Positions 26,086 to 37,768 of a stretch of DNA of 64,000 nt are shown here, one piece after another. The position numbers were made by a program, and so were the translations under genes. Each line of letters begins with the position of its first letter. Position 1 is the first letter of the stretch. Source of the stretch: Trichoplax sp. H2 (Eukaryota; Placozoa; Uniplacotomia; Trichoplacea); the NCBI GenBank assembly GCA_003344405.1, contig NOWV01000142.1, positions 1 to 64,000 of the forward strand. Direction: 5' to 3'. The notes below the pieces were generated by a model. That model made no database searches. It worked only from the letters and a program-made list of their open reading frames with translations, and was not told the DNA's origin.

Positions 26086-29000
26086 TATCGAGACATCGAA
26101 CTATAGTCTCGTTTAAAGTATCAGCTCATCTATCCTTTGTGATATTCATTCATGATTTACACTACCATTTCTGCGAAGTAGATATCTAATGTACTGGAGC
26201 GCAACGGGGCGGATACTTCAGCGACAACTTCATTAGCATGTTGAATGTATACTACCAAAGTCTATGACTTTGATCTGTATTAATGTATACTCAAACAGAA
26301 CCAAAACATGCTACAAAATGTAACAGGAAGTAGGGAATCATGTGCACTAAAGCTGCAGTAGCTGTAACCTATCTATTGCTACCTAATCAGTAATAATGTC
26401 GCTATGCGAGTATTTGTGCTTTAGTTATATGAAATACTGATATGAGATACAAATTCTTTTTTTGACCGCAAAAAGTTTTGTTGTGACGTTCTTTCTATTA
26501 CACTATTAATTATAAATATTACTGCACACCTTTAGAATACTTTAGAAACATGTAACAAGAATCTATTTGCTTATTAATATTTGGCGCTAAAATTGTATCC
26601 ATGTCATATGAATCCTCAATAATCTATGATAATTAATTGCTGAAACTTGCAACATAGGTCGCTACATCTAATGAAAATTCACGGTAGAAAAGTACCACTG
26701 TTATAAATTTCGTTTCAGTCAAGGTGTTTTTATTTATTATACAATTAAATAAGAGATATTCTAAATTACGCAAGGGATATATGCAGCATATTCGTACGAG
26801 TATATGCCTTCTCTGTACAGGATCTTAAATTAAAAAGATTTTATAGTCGCAACTTCCATGAGCAACAGCATTATTTACAGGTCTAAATACTAGTTTGTAT
26901 ATTCTTCGAACATTAAATGTGCATTTAGGTTGTCATTCTACGCAATGGCTTGATTTTACTGCTAATCAAAATATTTACATCATGTCATTAAGAGAGAAAA
27001 GGTAGAATAGTGCGCAATTGCGTTAACATATTAAAGCTTTAAAATTAATGTGAATAACGGTCTGGATATTATAGAAAGGTCTATAGCTTATGCATTAAGT
27101 GCGAGATGGTAGCTCAGAAAAAATAATATATCTAGACTTGTACATTGTGATCATCTGAAGGAATGTCGCGTAATCTTTGTTAATGAGGATTAGAGATAAT
27201 ATCACTACCTTAATTGAACACTTATATGCTGCTATTTTGAACGACAGATATGAAATCTCTTAGTAACGTAAAGATTGTGGAGATAGAGGGAAAATCTCTT
27301 AATTTTACAATGTAAAAATAGTGAAAGTTTAAGGCTTAGGATTTAGCATAGAACTATTGGTAATTTGCTCCTGAGTGTACTGCTGTATCCATTTTATAAA
27401 CCTGTCGTCAAGACTTTCGGTTTGGATAACAATGTAGGCATAAATTTATAGACAAGAAATCTTGTAGAGTGTAGCGGTATGTGAAAGATGTGAATTATTT
27501 ACTTATCCTGCATTAATACTCTATTATCATTCAAGTGATTACTTTTAATCCAGTCCTTTTCATCATTTTCCATGATAATGACTTAATTTATCGTGGGCTC
27601 TACATCTGTCATTCATGATATTTACAAAGAGAACTTGAAAATAAAATTTTTTTCGGAATCATGCACTCTATTATTAAGAAGGAATTCTTTACAGTTGATA
27701 AACATTAGGGACCCAAATAGAGCTTACAAACCGTTATGAATTTCTAGGAATATGTCATGTTGATGAAGGTCCTTTCTATAGCCCCAGGGTTGAAATTGAT
27801 CTCAACTAAATATTCATTCGGATGATTAGAATAGATTCTTATTTACACTTTCTTTATTAAACCTATTCACAGTCAGTAAACATCGTTACCGACTGGAGGG
27901 GTACATGCAATATTTATTTACCATAAAATGGTTCGGTTTCACCATATCAACCAAATAATTTTAAAATTACTGTTTGATCTAGTAAATATCTTCCAAAGGA
28001 TACTTTAGTTTTGCCTCTCAGGGCTATACTGTACTTATATGCTGCCGTCTTACTTATATCTCCTCTCTTTAATAGAACTCTCTATTCACTAGTCTTAGTT
28101 TTTCTTCCTTTTACTTATCATAGCACGCAATGTCTGTAATTGAATCACCAATATGCAATTGCTAATTTACGAGTATGTATACTACGTTACGGCATTTTTA
28201 CTGACATAAGGCCTTTGCTTTGATCTCATAATTCTTATGAACTATAATCTATCCAATATTTTCATCGTTGTCTTTATTATTCCTAAGGCTATGACTTTAA
28301 TATCTAAATTTAGTCATGCATTCATTGAAAGTGATTCTTTCAAGGCAGTACTTCTTTCATAGGTGAACTTACTATTGTTACCAGCTGCGGATCTATTGCA
28401 GAACATCAATTTATTCTTAGCTAGCAAATAATATGAATGAAGTCGGGATTAAATTGGTAAATAAAAGAATTGGCCGTTAATAGTTTAGATAATAACCTTG
28501 TAAGACAGTCTGAATAATGTTCTTACACTACATACTACTACCTACAGATCAATATTAAGGTTATTTTACTAAATATTCAGGATATAATTCAATCTTAAAT
28601 GGTTGAGATTGAGTTAATGAAGCTGTGCAAATGTTAGAAATTATTTTCATCGTCATTCTCCGCTTCGACTTCCGAAATACCAATCAACTAAAAGTTGGCA
28701 TTTATTTTACACTACGCATTTTTAATCTATTGCTATAAAGTATTGATCATGGGTTTCTACTCTTGTAAAATTAGCCTGAAGGTATTACGTTTATCTATGC
28801 CCTCAGTCCATTCTTAATTATTATTTGTTTTGTACATTAATTTTTCAAAACAAGTTAATCAATCATTCATGAAAATGGCAGAGGGAGCTAGTACGGCATA
28901 CGATTTATTTCTGTGACTAAAACGTCAATCTAGAGCTCACCATGACTAATTTGAAATACCTAATAGCTAGAAATAACTAAGATGATTTATTGCCAGCAGC

Positions 29001-29442
29001 ATTAATCTTTAAAGAATTGGTAACAGTAGATCTTTTTATCTATTGATGCCTTTGATCTCCAACATTTTTTATACAGCTAGGAAGTTTTACAATAAACATA
29101 ATATTCATCTAATTAGCGGAAGATCGATTGATGGATTTATGAACTTGAGGTATAAAGTCTGACTAAGATTACATGGACTAGGAAAGAATATCTTGGATCA
29201 AATACGTAAAAAACTGCATCCACTGTATGTTAACCTCAGATGGTATGGACAGCTTGTCCTCTCTTGCCGCCAAAATACGCAATCATCAGTTGGGCATAAA
29301 AAATTAAGGAATGGTCGATAACCATTCATCTAGCCAGTAATACTTTTTATTGCTATTCTAGTGATTCTATCAGGTAGAATTTTTAGCTTCTGCTACCCCA
29401 TCAAGTAATTTGTCACACGCTGCCTTTTATTTAAAGAGAGAC

Positions 29443-32400
29443 ATGGTAAGATAAAAGATTTAATTTTTATTTCAGCTCATATCCCTGCCATTAATTGTTC
29501 TACTTTTATATAACCAAACGACCATCGACTCTGAAAATATTTTAAGCACTTTTACTTTAAATACGTAAACGTCATTTATTGTTAATGCCAAAACTGCAAC
29601 ACGCCAAATTATAATAAAGATATTTCTAACGAAGGCAGAAATGGATAGGACATTCTCTGCCACCCTATCTGAATACTTAAATTTAATTTTAGTTAACTCG
29701 CACCACCCTTCCACAGATGATTATAACATGATTTAATCCGACATCAAATCCTAGATAATGATCGCCAAGTGCATATACTAACATACGATGTTGTTCCTAA
29801 TTTCGATTTAGTACGGTATTATCAATCATGTTTTTCAAGTCCTGGTGGAAGAGAGATTTGGCAAAGACACATGGCAACAGCTGAGGTAAAAAAGTTAAAC
29901 TAGATTCCTAATTCTCTGATACAGTACGAAAAATAGAGAAGGTAATTTCTGTCTCGTTAATAGTGCAGAAGAGTTTTAATAGAAATTATCATAGTTGATT
30001 TCTATCGGATGTGACCATCCTTACTTGCTATAAAAATTATTTTTATCGTAAAGATTTAATCCTTTTGCCTAATTTTAACTATATACTGGTATATGCGCAC
30101 TTAGGATATAACAAATAATTCTAGAATTTTTAGCACGGTAATACTGTTTGTCAAATAGCATATTGTACAGTAATTATGAATCACTTTAATAGAGATTATC
30201 ATCGCTGTATCATCTCCAAGTTAGGACGTATGTAGCATTTTAATTTACTACACAAAGTTACTGAGGCCACGACAAATTTGAACAATAGTACAAAACTATC
30301 ATTACATTTCCCTCACAGAATCTATTTTATATCGATAATTAAACTCATTTCTCGAAGTACTGTCCTGTATAAGTATAACACAGCATGACTATAACATTTG
30401 TAAGATTTGAGGCAAGATTTCAATTTGTAGATGTCTTAAGTGTTGATCAACCCGTAAAAGCTGCTGGAATAAATCTAAGCATCTATAAATAATTATACCT
30501 TATCCACATTAGCGTAATTTTACATCCCTTTAAAAAAATATCCGTGAAAGACGATTCATTTTTTAAGAAAGAAGGATATAGACTATCAAGAAAATCGGGC
30601 TGATACAATTTCCGGGCTTTTGAAGACATGAATCGCCTAAAGTACTATTTAGAGGTTGCTTTAGAAATATACAAGGCACTATTTTGATTTAACCCTTACT
30701 TGATATACAGTATAATAAGTACGGTATGCCTGCGATTATTCACTTGTTGTTGCCCATAACACCTTTTGTTTACGAAATTTCCAATTTGTTTGTAATAAGA
30801 TTGAAAACAAGGAATTATTTCTGCTACGATAATTCAACAGCTGCTATTTCTATTGATATGCTCGTATTACTGTAAAAGTAGACATTAGGCTTCTGTAGAA
30901 ATGTATTATTCATATTCACTGCGTCTTATATTAAATCCAGTCCTTATTGATAAATTCTAGTAAACTTCCATATTATGAGAATTCAATTTACCTTACATGA
31001 GTTTTTGAATATTTTATTTCAAACCGTTAATCCTTTATTGAGCTAATTTTACCGTTCGTCCAGTGATTGTAAAAGTATAGTTTGCTAACCAAAATGCTGT
31101 ATTCTTTAAACCTTTGATGTTTCTTTAGCAGTCGGGTTATTATGTCTTTACTTTCGATATATACTCTGTATATCTTGTTGATTGCGTAGCGTTATTCTTA
31201 ATTAAAGTAAGCATTACGTCACCAACATTGTTACAGATTCTTTACTATATAAATAGGAATATGCCAATGATTCAACACAAGTGATTTTATATACCTATAA
31301 CGGCAGAAGGTGCCACTATTTCTCCTCCTTACCTGCATTTAAATTATCAAACAAGGTCTTCCCCAATTTATGATGCAATTACTCCTTTGCCTAAGAAGCA
31401 TCATTCCCTACCTTATATCGATATTTGAACTATACATGCATATATTAAGCCAATTTATTAAAATAGATTAATATGAAATCTTGGAAATAGATGCAGCATC
31501 ACTACTGACAGCCACTTCATCTTATAGGATATCGTAAAATGTATTATTGCATAAATCATCCATTATAACCCATTTACTGTTCTAGATTATTTGTAACTAC
31601 TAGTAACGCTAATATACAAATACTAAATCATTAAAGAAACTAGGCCTTCAGTATAAGAAATACCCATATATCAAGCTAATTAGATGGCGTAAAATAGCAA
31701 GCATTTATTAAACTGACGTGATCCTAGGGCTACGGTATTTTCATCACTAAAAGCAACGCGTAGTATTCTATAAAAATATAAGACTTTTGGAAAGTTATTG
31801 TAATTCATTAAGATTTTGCGGTCAGCATGATATTTAATTTAATTTATTATAAAAAATTTAATATATAAATTGCTAATGAAAGCCATTTCATCAAATGCCA
31901 TGAAAGTGTTGCTGTAATATTAAACTTAATTGCTTAAGATAAATAAGAATCGTTGCTTCCAGGAGCGATATATAGTACTCTTAATGTGTCTGAAAACCAA
32001 ATATACGTTAAGATAACCTTTCCATCTATAGATTATTTGATCCTTGCCATATTCTAACTTTGATATTAAGATTCTAAAATGAGTAACGCTGTAATTTTTA
32101 TGTAATGTAGGAATAAAATAGATTGTATTCCGGAGAAATTTATCATGAAACATCCTTACGATGACAACATTACCGTAGACGTCGCTGAAGAATGTTCTAA
32201 ATTATTGGGTATATATTGATCTATAGATTAGTTGTGTATCCATACCTATAGCATTAATATATAATTGTAGTACAGCATATTAGAGGTTGATGTTAAAATC
32301 TTATAATGACTTCCTAATTTTCTATTTCTATCTTTCGCTGTTTCTCTCCAATATATCATTTACAGGTATTTCAGTAGATCAATTTCTAGAAACTTATGGA

Positions 32401-35400
32401 CAATTCTTTGTTGTTTGGTGCCATCGTACTAATTATGTCAGCATGATAAAAGTCATTGGATCTAACCTCTTCAATTTCTTAAGTAATCTAAATGCCCTCC
32501 ATGCTCATCTATCTATGACTTTCAATGGTATGAAACCTCCAGAGTTTCAGTGCATGCCTTCAGATGATCCAAAAAAGTTTTACCTCCATTATTATTCGTG
32601 TCGTGAGAATTTATTCGGTATCGTTGTTGGTGCAACTAGAGAAGCTGCTCGCTCCCTCTTTAATCGTCGAATCTCCATTAAAATAATCAGTAAGACAGTT
32701 GACAATAGTCGTTATGCCAATCGCCATCACATCGTCTTCGAAATTTGCGATTTAGGTTACGCCGATATTAAATTGGCACGTACGGAAACAATTGCAATGG
32801 AGCCTGGAGCAGCAATGTTTGTTCACATGAATGGCTACAGCAGTGAGAGTTTTGATTACCAGTCACAAACTGAATACGTCAATTCTAAAGTCTTTTGCCG
32901 TATTTTTCCATTTCATATTATCTTCGATCAAGATTTAATTATTAAACGTGTTGGTGTTGGTCTTTATCGACGCTTACAGGATTTAAATACAGCGGATAAA
33001 CCACGACTGGATCAATTTTTCGAATGTCTTAAACCACCTGTTAAACTATGTAAACGAAGTATTAAAAGCTACAGAAATAACGATTTTATCTTACAATGTA
33101 AAGATAAATCTATTAAAGAAGGCAATTTATTTCAATTAAAAGGTGAAATGGTCGAATTAGAAGAACATGGTTCACATTATATGTTCATCTGCTCACCCGT
33201 AGTTGAGAAGTTAACTGATTTACAAAATCGTGGTCTCTTTATAAGTGATATTCCACTTCATGATATGACTCGTGAATTATTGCTACTAAATGAGCAACGT
33301 TTAGCAGAATTTCAGCTGTCTAAGCAATTAGAGGAGACAACTGCTCAATTGCAAGCAACATCGGTAGCCCTAGAAATGGAAAAAGTTAAAGCAGATAATT
33401 TATTACATAGTATGTTGCCACCATTAGTCAGCGATCGATTACGCAATGGTGATACAGTAGAGGCTGGAGAATATGAACAAGCTAGTATTATGTTTAGTGA
33501 TATCGTAGGCTTTACAACCATTTGCAGCCAGTGTAGACCTATGGATGTGGTTCAGTTTCTGAACAGTTTGTATGTGAAATTTGACAAGCTAACCAATGTT
33601 CATGACGTTTATAAGGTGAGATCTACTGTTGCATACTAAATTATTATTTGATTTATTTTCGCCATCATGTCAAGCGGTCTCCAATCGATTATTTTAGAAC
33701 GAGACGAGTATAATTCAAGTTGAATATAGTGCCAGCTACACTGTACATATGTTATATTCAGATGCGGTGAAAGTACTATAAGAACACAATAAATTGTATC
33801 TTTCCCTAGAATTCTAGTTTTAAAAAATTTGTAATCGAATCATCTTAAGTGAAAACATTCGGTCATAATTAATTGAAGTCTTTTATGTCAACCACTTGAT
33901 CATTTACGATGGATTGATTCTTACCACATTGGTAAATCATTTTTGCTAATACATCTAGTGATATCATTTCGCTAGTAAGATAAAATCATTCACTTTATTA
34001 TCGATAATGATTGTCATAATGAATTTAATTTCATTGATATTAATGAAACACTATTATAACAATCTATCAGGTGTTGTACTTCGAATCATTAACAAGTAGA
34101 GTTTGCCTTATTTTGTTTAGGTAGAGACTATTGGTGATGCATACATGGTAGTAGGAGGTTTACCGGAACCATGTGCTAATCACGCTGAAAAAGTAGCTCG
34201 AATGGCGTTATCTATGGTTGATTGTGCTGTGCAAGTATCATCTCCATCTGATAACAAACCACTTCGAGTAAGTATAAAAAATTCTTTATTTTAAATAATA
34301 ATCATTAGAATTACAGCCACAACTAATACTATAATTTAGATCGTATCTGCTTGACAGTATGGTGATTTTAATACATAAATGTTATCAAATACTGCATATT
34401 TTCAGTAATTGGTGTAGGTGATAGTATTATAGGTATTATTATATATCCTGCTTATGAAGGACTATAAGTAAAAACGTTGATGCTTACATGATTCTATCTT
34501 AAGGCAAAGAACGTTTACAGTTTAAGTAAAAGATCTCATGTTCAGATAAAATTTAGTAACCAATTTGTTACCGGTTAGATATGCGTAGAGATGAAGTAAA
34601 TAAATTATTGGAATAAAAGGGGCGAACAGGAAATTAAAATCTACTTTCCAATATTACAATGACTTTCATGAAATATATCAGTAATAAGCAAGAAAATAGT
34701 ATAATAATTTGGAGAGATGATAGGTACTGTAGAATCTTTCTATATTATTATCACAATAATACTAATAGCATCTTTTATACCAGAATGGGAATTCATTTTA
34801 GCCATTTACGATATTGATTAAGATGGATAGCGAGTTATGCTATTGTTTAAAGTCATTAACAGCCTATCTTAAGCCAATTGATAGGACAATGTAATCGTAT
34901 TTGCATCTGCTGGATAAATCTAATTTCTTATGATACCATTTATTTTCATTAACATGAGTTAAAAGGTAAACGTTACCTTTACTACATTGTCGTAGATTAG
35001 AATTGGAATACATTCTGGGCCGGTAGTTGCAGGTGTTGTTGGAAGCAAAATGCCTCGCTACTGCTTATTTGGTGATACTGTTAATACTGCAAGTCGTATG
35101 GAAAGCCATGGCTTGCCTAGTACTATTCACATCAGCGAAGCCTGTTACAAGTAAGATAATTTAATAAGCTTTTATACCTTCACTCATTGAAATCGAACTA
35201 CATTAGAGTGTTCTATAAGAGCATTCTCGCAGTGTTCTCTATTTAAAATATCAATATTACCAATCCTAAAGAAATGATAAACTTTGACAGATATTTGAAA
35301 GGTAAAGGGTTTCGAATGCAATCGCGAGGCAAGGTGGCAATTAAAGGAAAAGGATTAATGAACACTTACTTTGTTTTACGTGAATGTCAGAGATCGATCA

Positions 35401-35561
35401 ATTTAGAGGATGATCCACTAAGGAAAAAATCGGAAACTGTGCCCCCTCTTTCTACCCTAAATCGGCAACTTGTTGATGATAAATTACCTGTCACTTCTAA
35501 TTGCTTAAATATGGTATCGTGGAAAGCATCTAATGAGCAAAATTCCTGTGTAATACAGTAA
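29443..35561 (+). CDS. Beta-type H-NOX (soluble) guanylate cyclase, 665 residues in 7 segments
   Basis: It converts GTP to cGMP in the cytosol when a gas binds its haem. Exons, all phase-consistent: 29443-29445 (ATG only, before GTAAGA; least certain), 29812-29885, 32111-32208, 32366-33615, 34121-34267, 34996-35150, 35291-35561. Exon 2 opens [17 protein letters not shown], the classic H-NOX start, and its TAG acceptor sits just where Met is expected. H-NOX covers residues 1 to about 175, with proximal haem ligand His104 (NALHAHL) and a YxSxR haem-propionate motif at Tyr134, Ser136 and Arg138. An H-NOXA/PAS-like region follows ([11 protein letters not shown]), then a coiled coil about 360-405 and the catalytic domain about 425-610. 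Asp437 and Asp481 (metal), Glu477 and Cys547 (guanine) and Asn554 and Arg558 (transition state) are all present. A tail of about 60 residues of unknown role ends CVIQ. Beta subunits are usually about 620 residues. The chain looks able to work as a homodimer. Confidence 0.92.
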
Positions 35562-35587
35562 ATCTAAATATCATTAGCAGAAATTTT

Positions 35588-35607
35588 ATTAAAACTATAG
35601 TTTTAAT
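35588..35607. other. 20-bp perfect palindrome in the cyclase 3' flank
   Basis: ATTAAAACTATAGTTTTAAT is its own reverse complement. It lies 26 bases after the cyclase stop codon, so it is probably in the 3' UTR, where it could form a small cruciform or RNA hairpin. No other role is visible. Confidence 0.8.
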
Positions 35608-37768
35608 CATCAATGAACACATGGATATTTGAATATAAATCATATTAGATTTTAGAAAAGACCATTAATATCATAATTATATTCGAAATGCAATATTGCG
35701 TAATCGAATTCGCTTCAGCCATCGACTCCAGAGTGCTTCCTCAGTAAGATTAGAATAAACTGTGTTATGTAGACTTTGAAACATGCCAATTAAGTAAAAT
35801 AGGACCAAATCAATATAGTACTGAAATATCTTGGTAATAGCCATCGTTACTATGCTTTATATCACCTATTTCTCCTTGTTATTGTAGCTGCTATAATAAC
35901 TGGCCAATCATTGTATATCCATTGTTAAACAAGAGATTCTGAAATGAAGTTGTAACAATCTTTATTTTACGCCTAACTCCATTAACTGTAAAATTATTCT
36001 ATTCGAAAGATATAGCTGAAGGTACAGCAAACAATCGAGGGCAGATTTACTGTATCAACATAATAAATAAAATGATCGCCTTGTGGATCGTCTTCGGTTG
36101 TCCATGGTCAATTGATACACGGTATAAAAGTAATTTTAAAAAATTATAACAAGAATTTTCTATTATAGGATTCTTTTTTGCCTTGCTGATTCCGTATATT
36201 ACATTGGTTAGAAATCTTTTAGTTGGCTAACAGTTGACAAATTGTGAAGGATGCAGTTTCCTTCAAGTAATTGTAAACGATAAAATGATGTTGTATACGT
36301 CATTAATGTCACTACTATCATTCTACAAAGAATAATAGTCCATGTTATTAAAACCTCTTAAACACCGACATGAAGCAACAATAATTACTTCTTTCTCTAA
36401 TAATATAAATAGTATCATATTTGCAAGTAATAATATTCATACTGTAAGTTAACTTCTCACGATAATGTTCTTTAAAACATAGTCCTGCTAAAACTGTAAT
36501 TGATATTAAAGATCTGGAAAAACGCAACTAAAATTTTGACTTAAATATTTATCAACAACATTGACACCAAATGTTAGTTAAAAATTAAGTTACCAGTAGT
36601 TCATTACTATTTTAATACCAATGCTAATATTATTATTAATAATAATAATAACAATGGTAGAACCGTAACGATAATAATAACTATAACGTAATAATAATGA
36701 TAATGATAATAATAATAATAATGATAATATTAATAATAATAGTAATGATAATGACAACAATAATAATAATATAATACTAATAATATAATAGTAATAATAA
36801 ATATCATAATAATAATATAATAATAATGATAACAATAATAATAATAATGATATAAAGAAATAGACGACAAATACTCATATAGCCTAACATGTTAAATTCG
36901 GAATAGTACGTAGCGCAGAAAGTACTAGGAATAGAAATTCGGCAGATATTTCACGATACAGTCTTGTCATTTTTACTCGATGATTGGGTACAATGCTATC
37001 GACCATTCACATTGTCGCGAGTACCAGAGAACATCAAATTAAATAAAATCTGTACTAAATACCTAAACTTTTTTAACTATCAGATCTTCGAATTCATAGA
37101 CCTGTTAAAAAATTCTAAAAATGTTTGATACTTTGTGATAAACATATAGTTTAAAAACATTTTAGAGAGCTATTTTTATATTGGATATTTTGCGTAAAAT
37201 CGTAATACTGCCTCTTTTAGTTTGCAATTATTTGGATAGAATATAATCTTCAGTATACCAACAGCAATGGATCTTGTCGAATATGTTTATCAGATTACGT
37301 TTGTCAGAAAGTATTTTCAGTCCGAAATTACTCCTATAATCAGATTATAACCTCAGTATCAACAGTCGTCCGTCGTAATAGATAAAAATCGCTATCTGGT
37401 GATACCCTTAAAGCGCATTTAAACATACATCAAATTGTTACGGCAATTGCAGTGTATCTCGTGTCACATCATATCTCACCGTCAGGCATCCTCTAGGGAA
37501 CATTTACGTGAAGGAATCCACAATCGTTACAGATGATAAAGAAAGAAAAATAATCTTTCATTAATACCATAGACGGAGCATGACAATAATTTCATATAAA
37601 AGTACGCATGATATTATACTAATAAGCGTAGATAATAACAAGGTTGCATAGAAGCTAACTAAAGTTAACTTGAACCCGTAAAGTGAAATAGTACCTGATA
37701 CAATGGCGTGAACGAAATTTAAATAAAAACACAAATACAATCATTACTTATTAATATTCGATAAATAC
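35608..37768. other. Intergenic region between convergent genes
   Basis: The cyclase ends to the left and muscleblind runs toward it from the right. An AATAAA for the plus strand occurs near 36062. The last coding exon of muscleblind may hide here on the minus strand, but I could not identify it. The AAT-rich tract is listed separately. Confidence 0.5.
36615..36850. repeat. Degenerate AAT/ATA/ATG triplet tract
   Basis: About 235 bp almost wholly of AAT, ATA and ATG triplets with scattered interruptions. It produces a spurious minus-strand reading frame rich in Leu, Tyr and Ile. It looks like a long, old microsatellite. Confidence 0.9.

Larger units (their letters stand above)
15173..29442. 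other. About 14 kb without a recognisable gene
   Basis: This lies between the divergently oriented SoxB (minus) and guanylate cyclase (plus) genes, so it should hold both promoters. I found no conserved protein segment on either strand. It contains homopolymer G/C runs (G at 15621-15630 and 17429-17439, C at 18955-18961 and 20355-20365), triplet tracts, the ACAAT cluster at 21.5-22.1 kb, many GTACTGTA/TACAGTAC motifs, and short tandem duplications past 24.5 kb, which are listed separately. Long open frames such as 21320-21799 minus are low-complexity and unlike any family I know. Confidence 0.55.

Noticed and set aside
32287-32365. Start of the cyclase at the ATG at 32287
   Set aside because: These codons are intron. 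A TTTACAG acceptor at 32365 and two upstream H-NOX exons give a complete family-like N-terminus in phase.
33616-33639. Cyclase ending at the stop near 33639
   Set aside because: GTGAGA at 33616 is a donor, and the next exon continues the catalytic domain with VETIGDAYM.
36590-36835. 81-codon Leu/Tyr-rich frame
   Set aside because: Wholly a translation of the AAT-type triplet tract.
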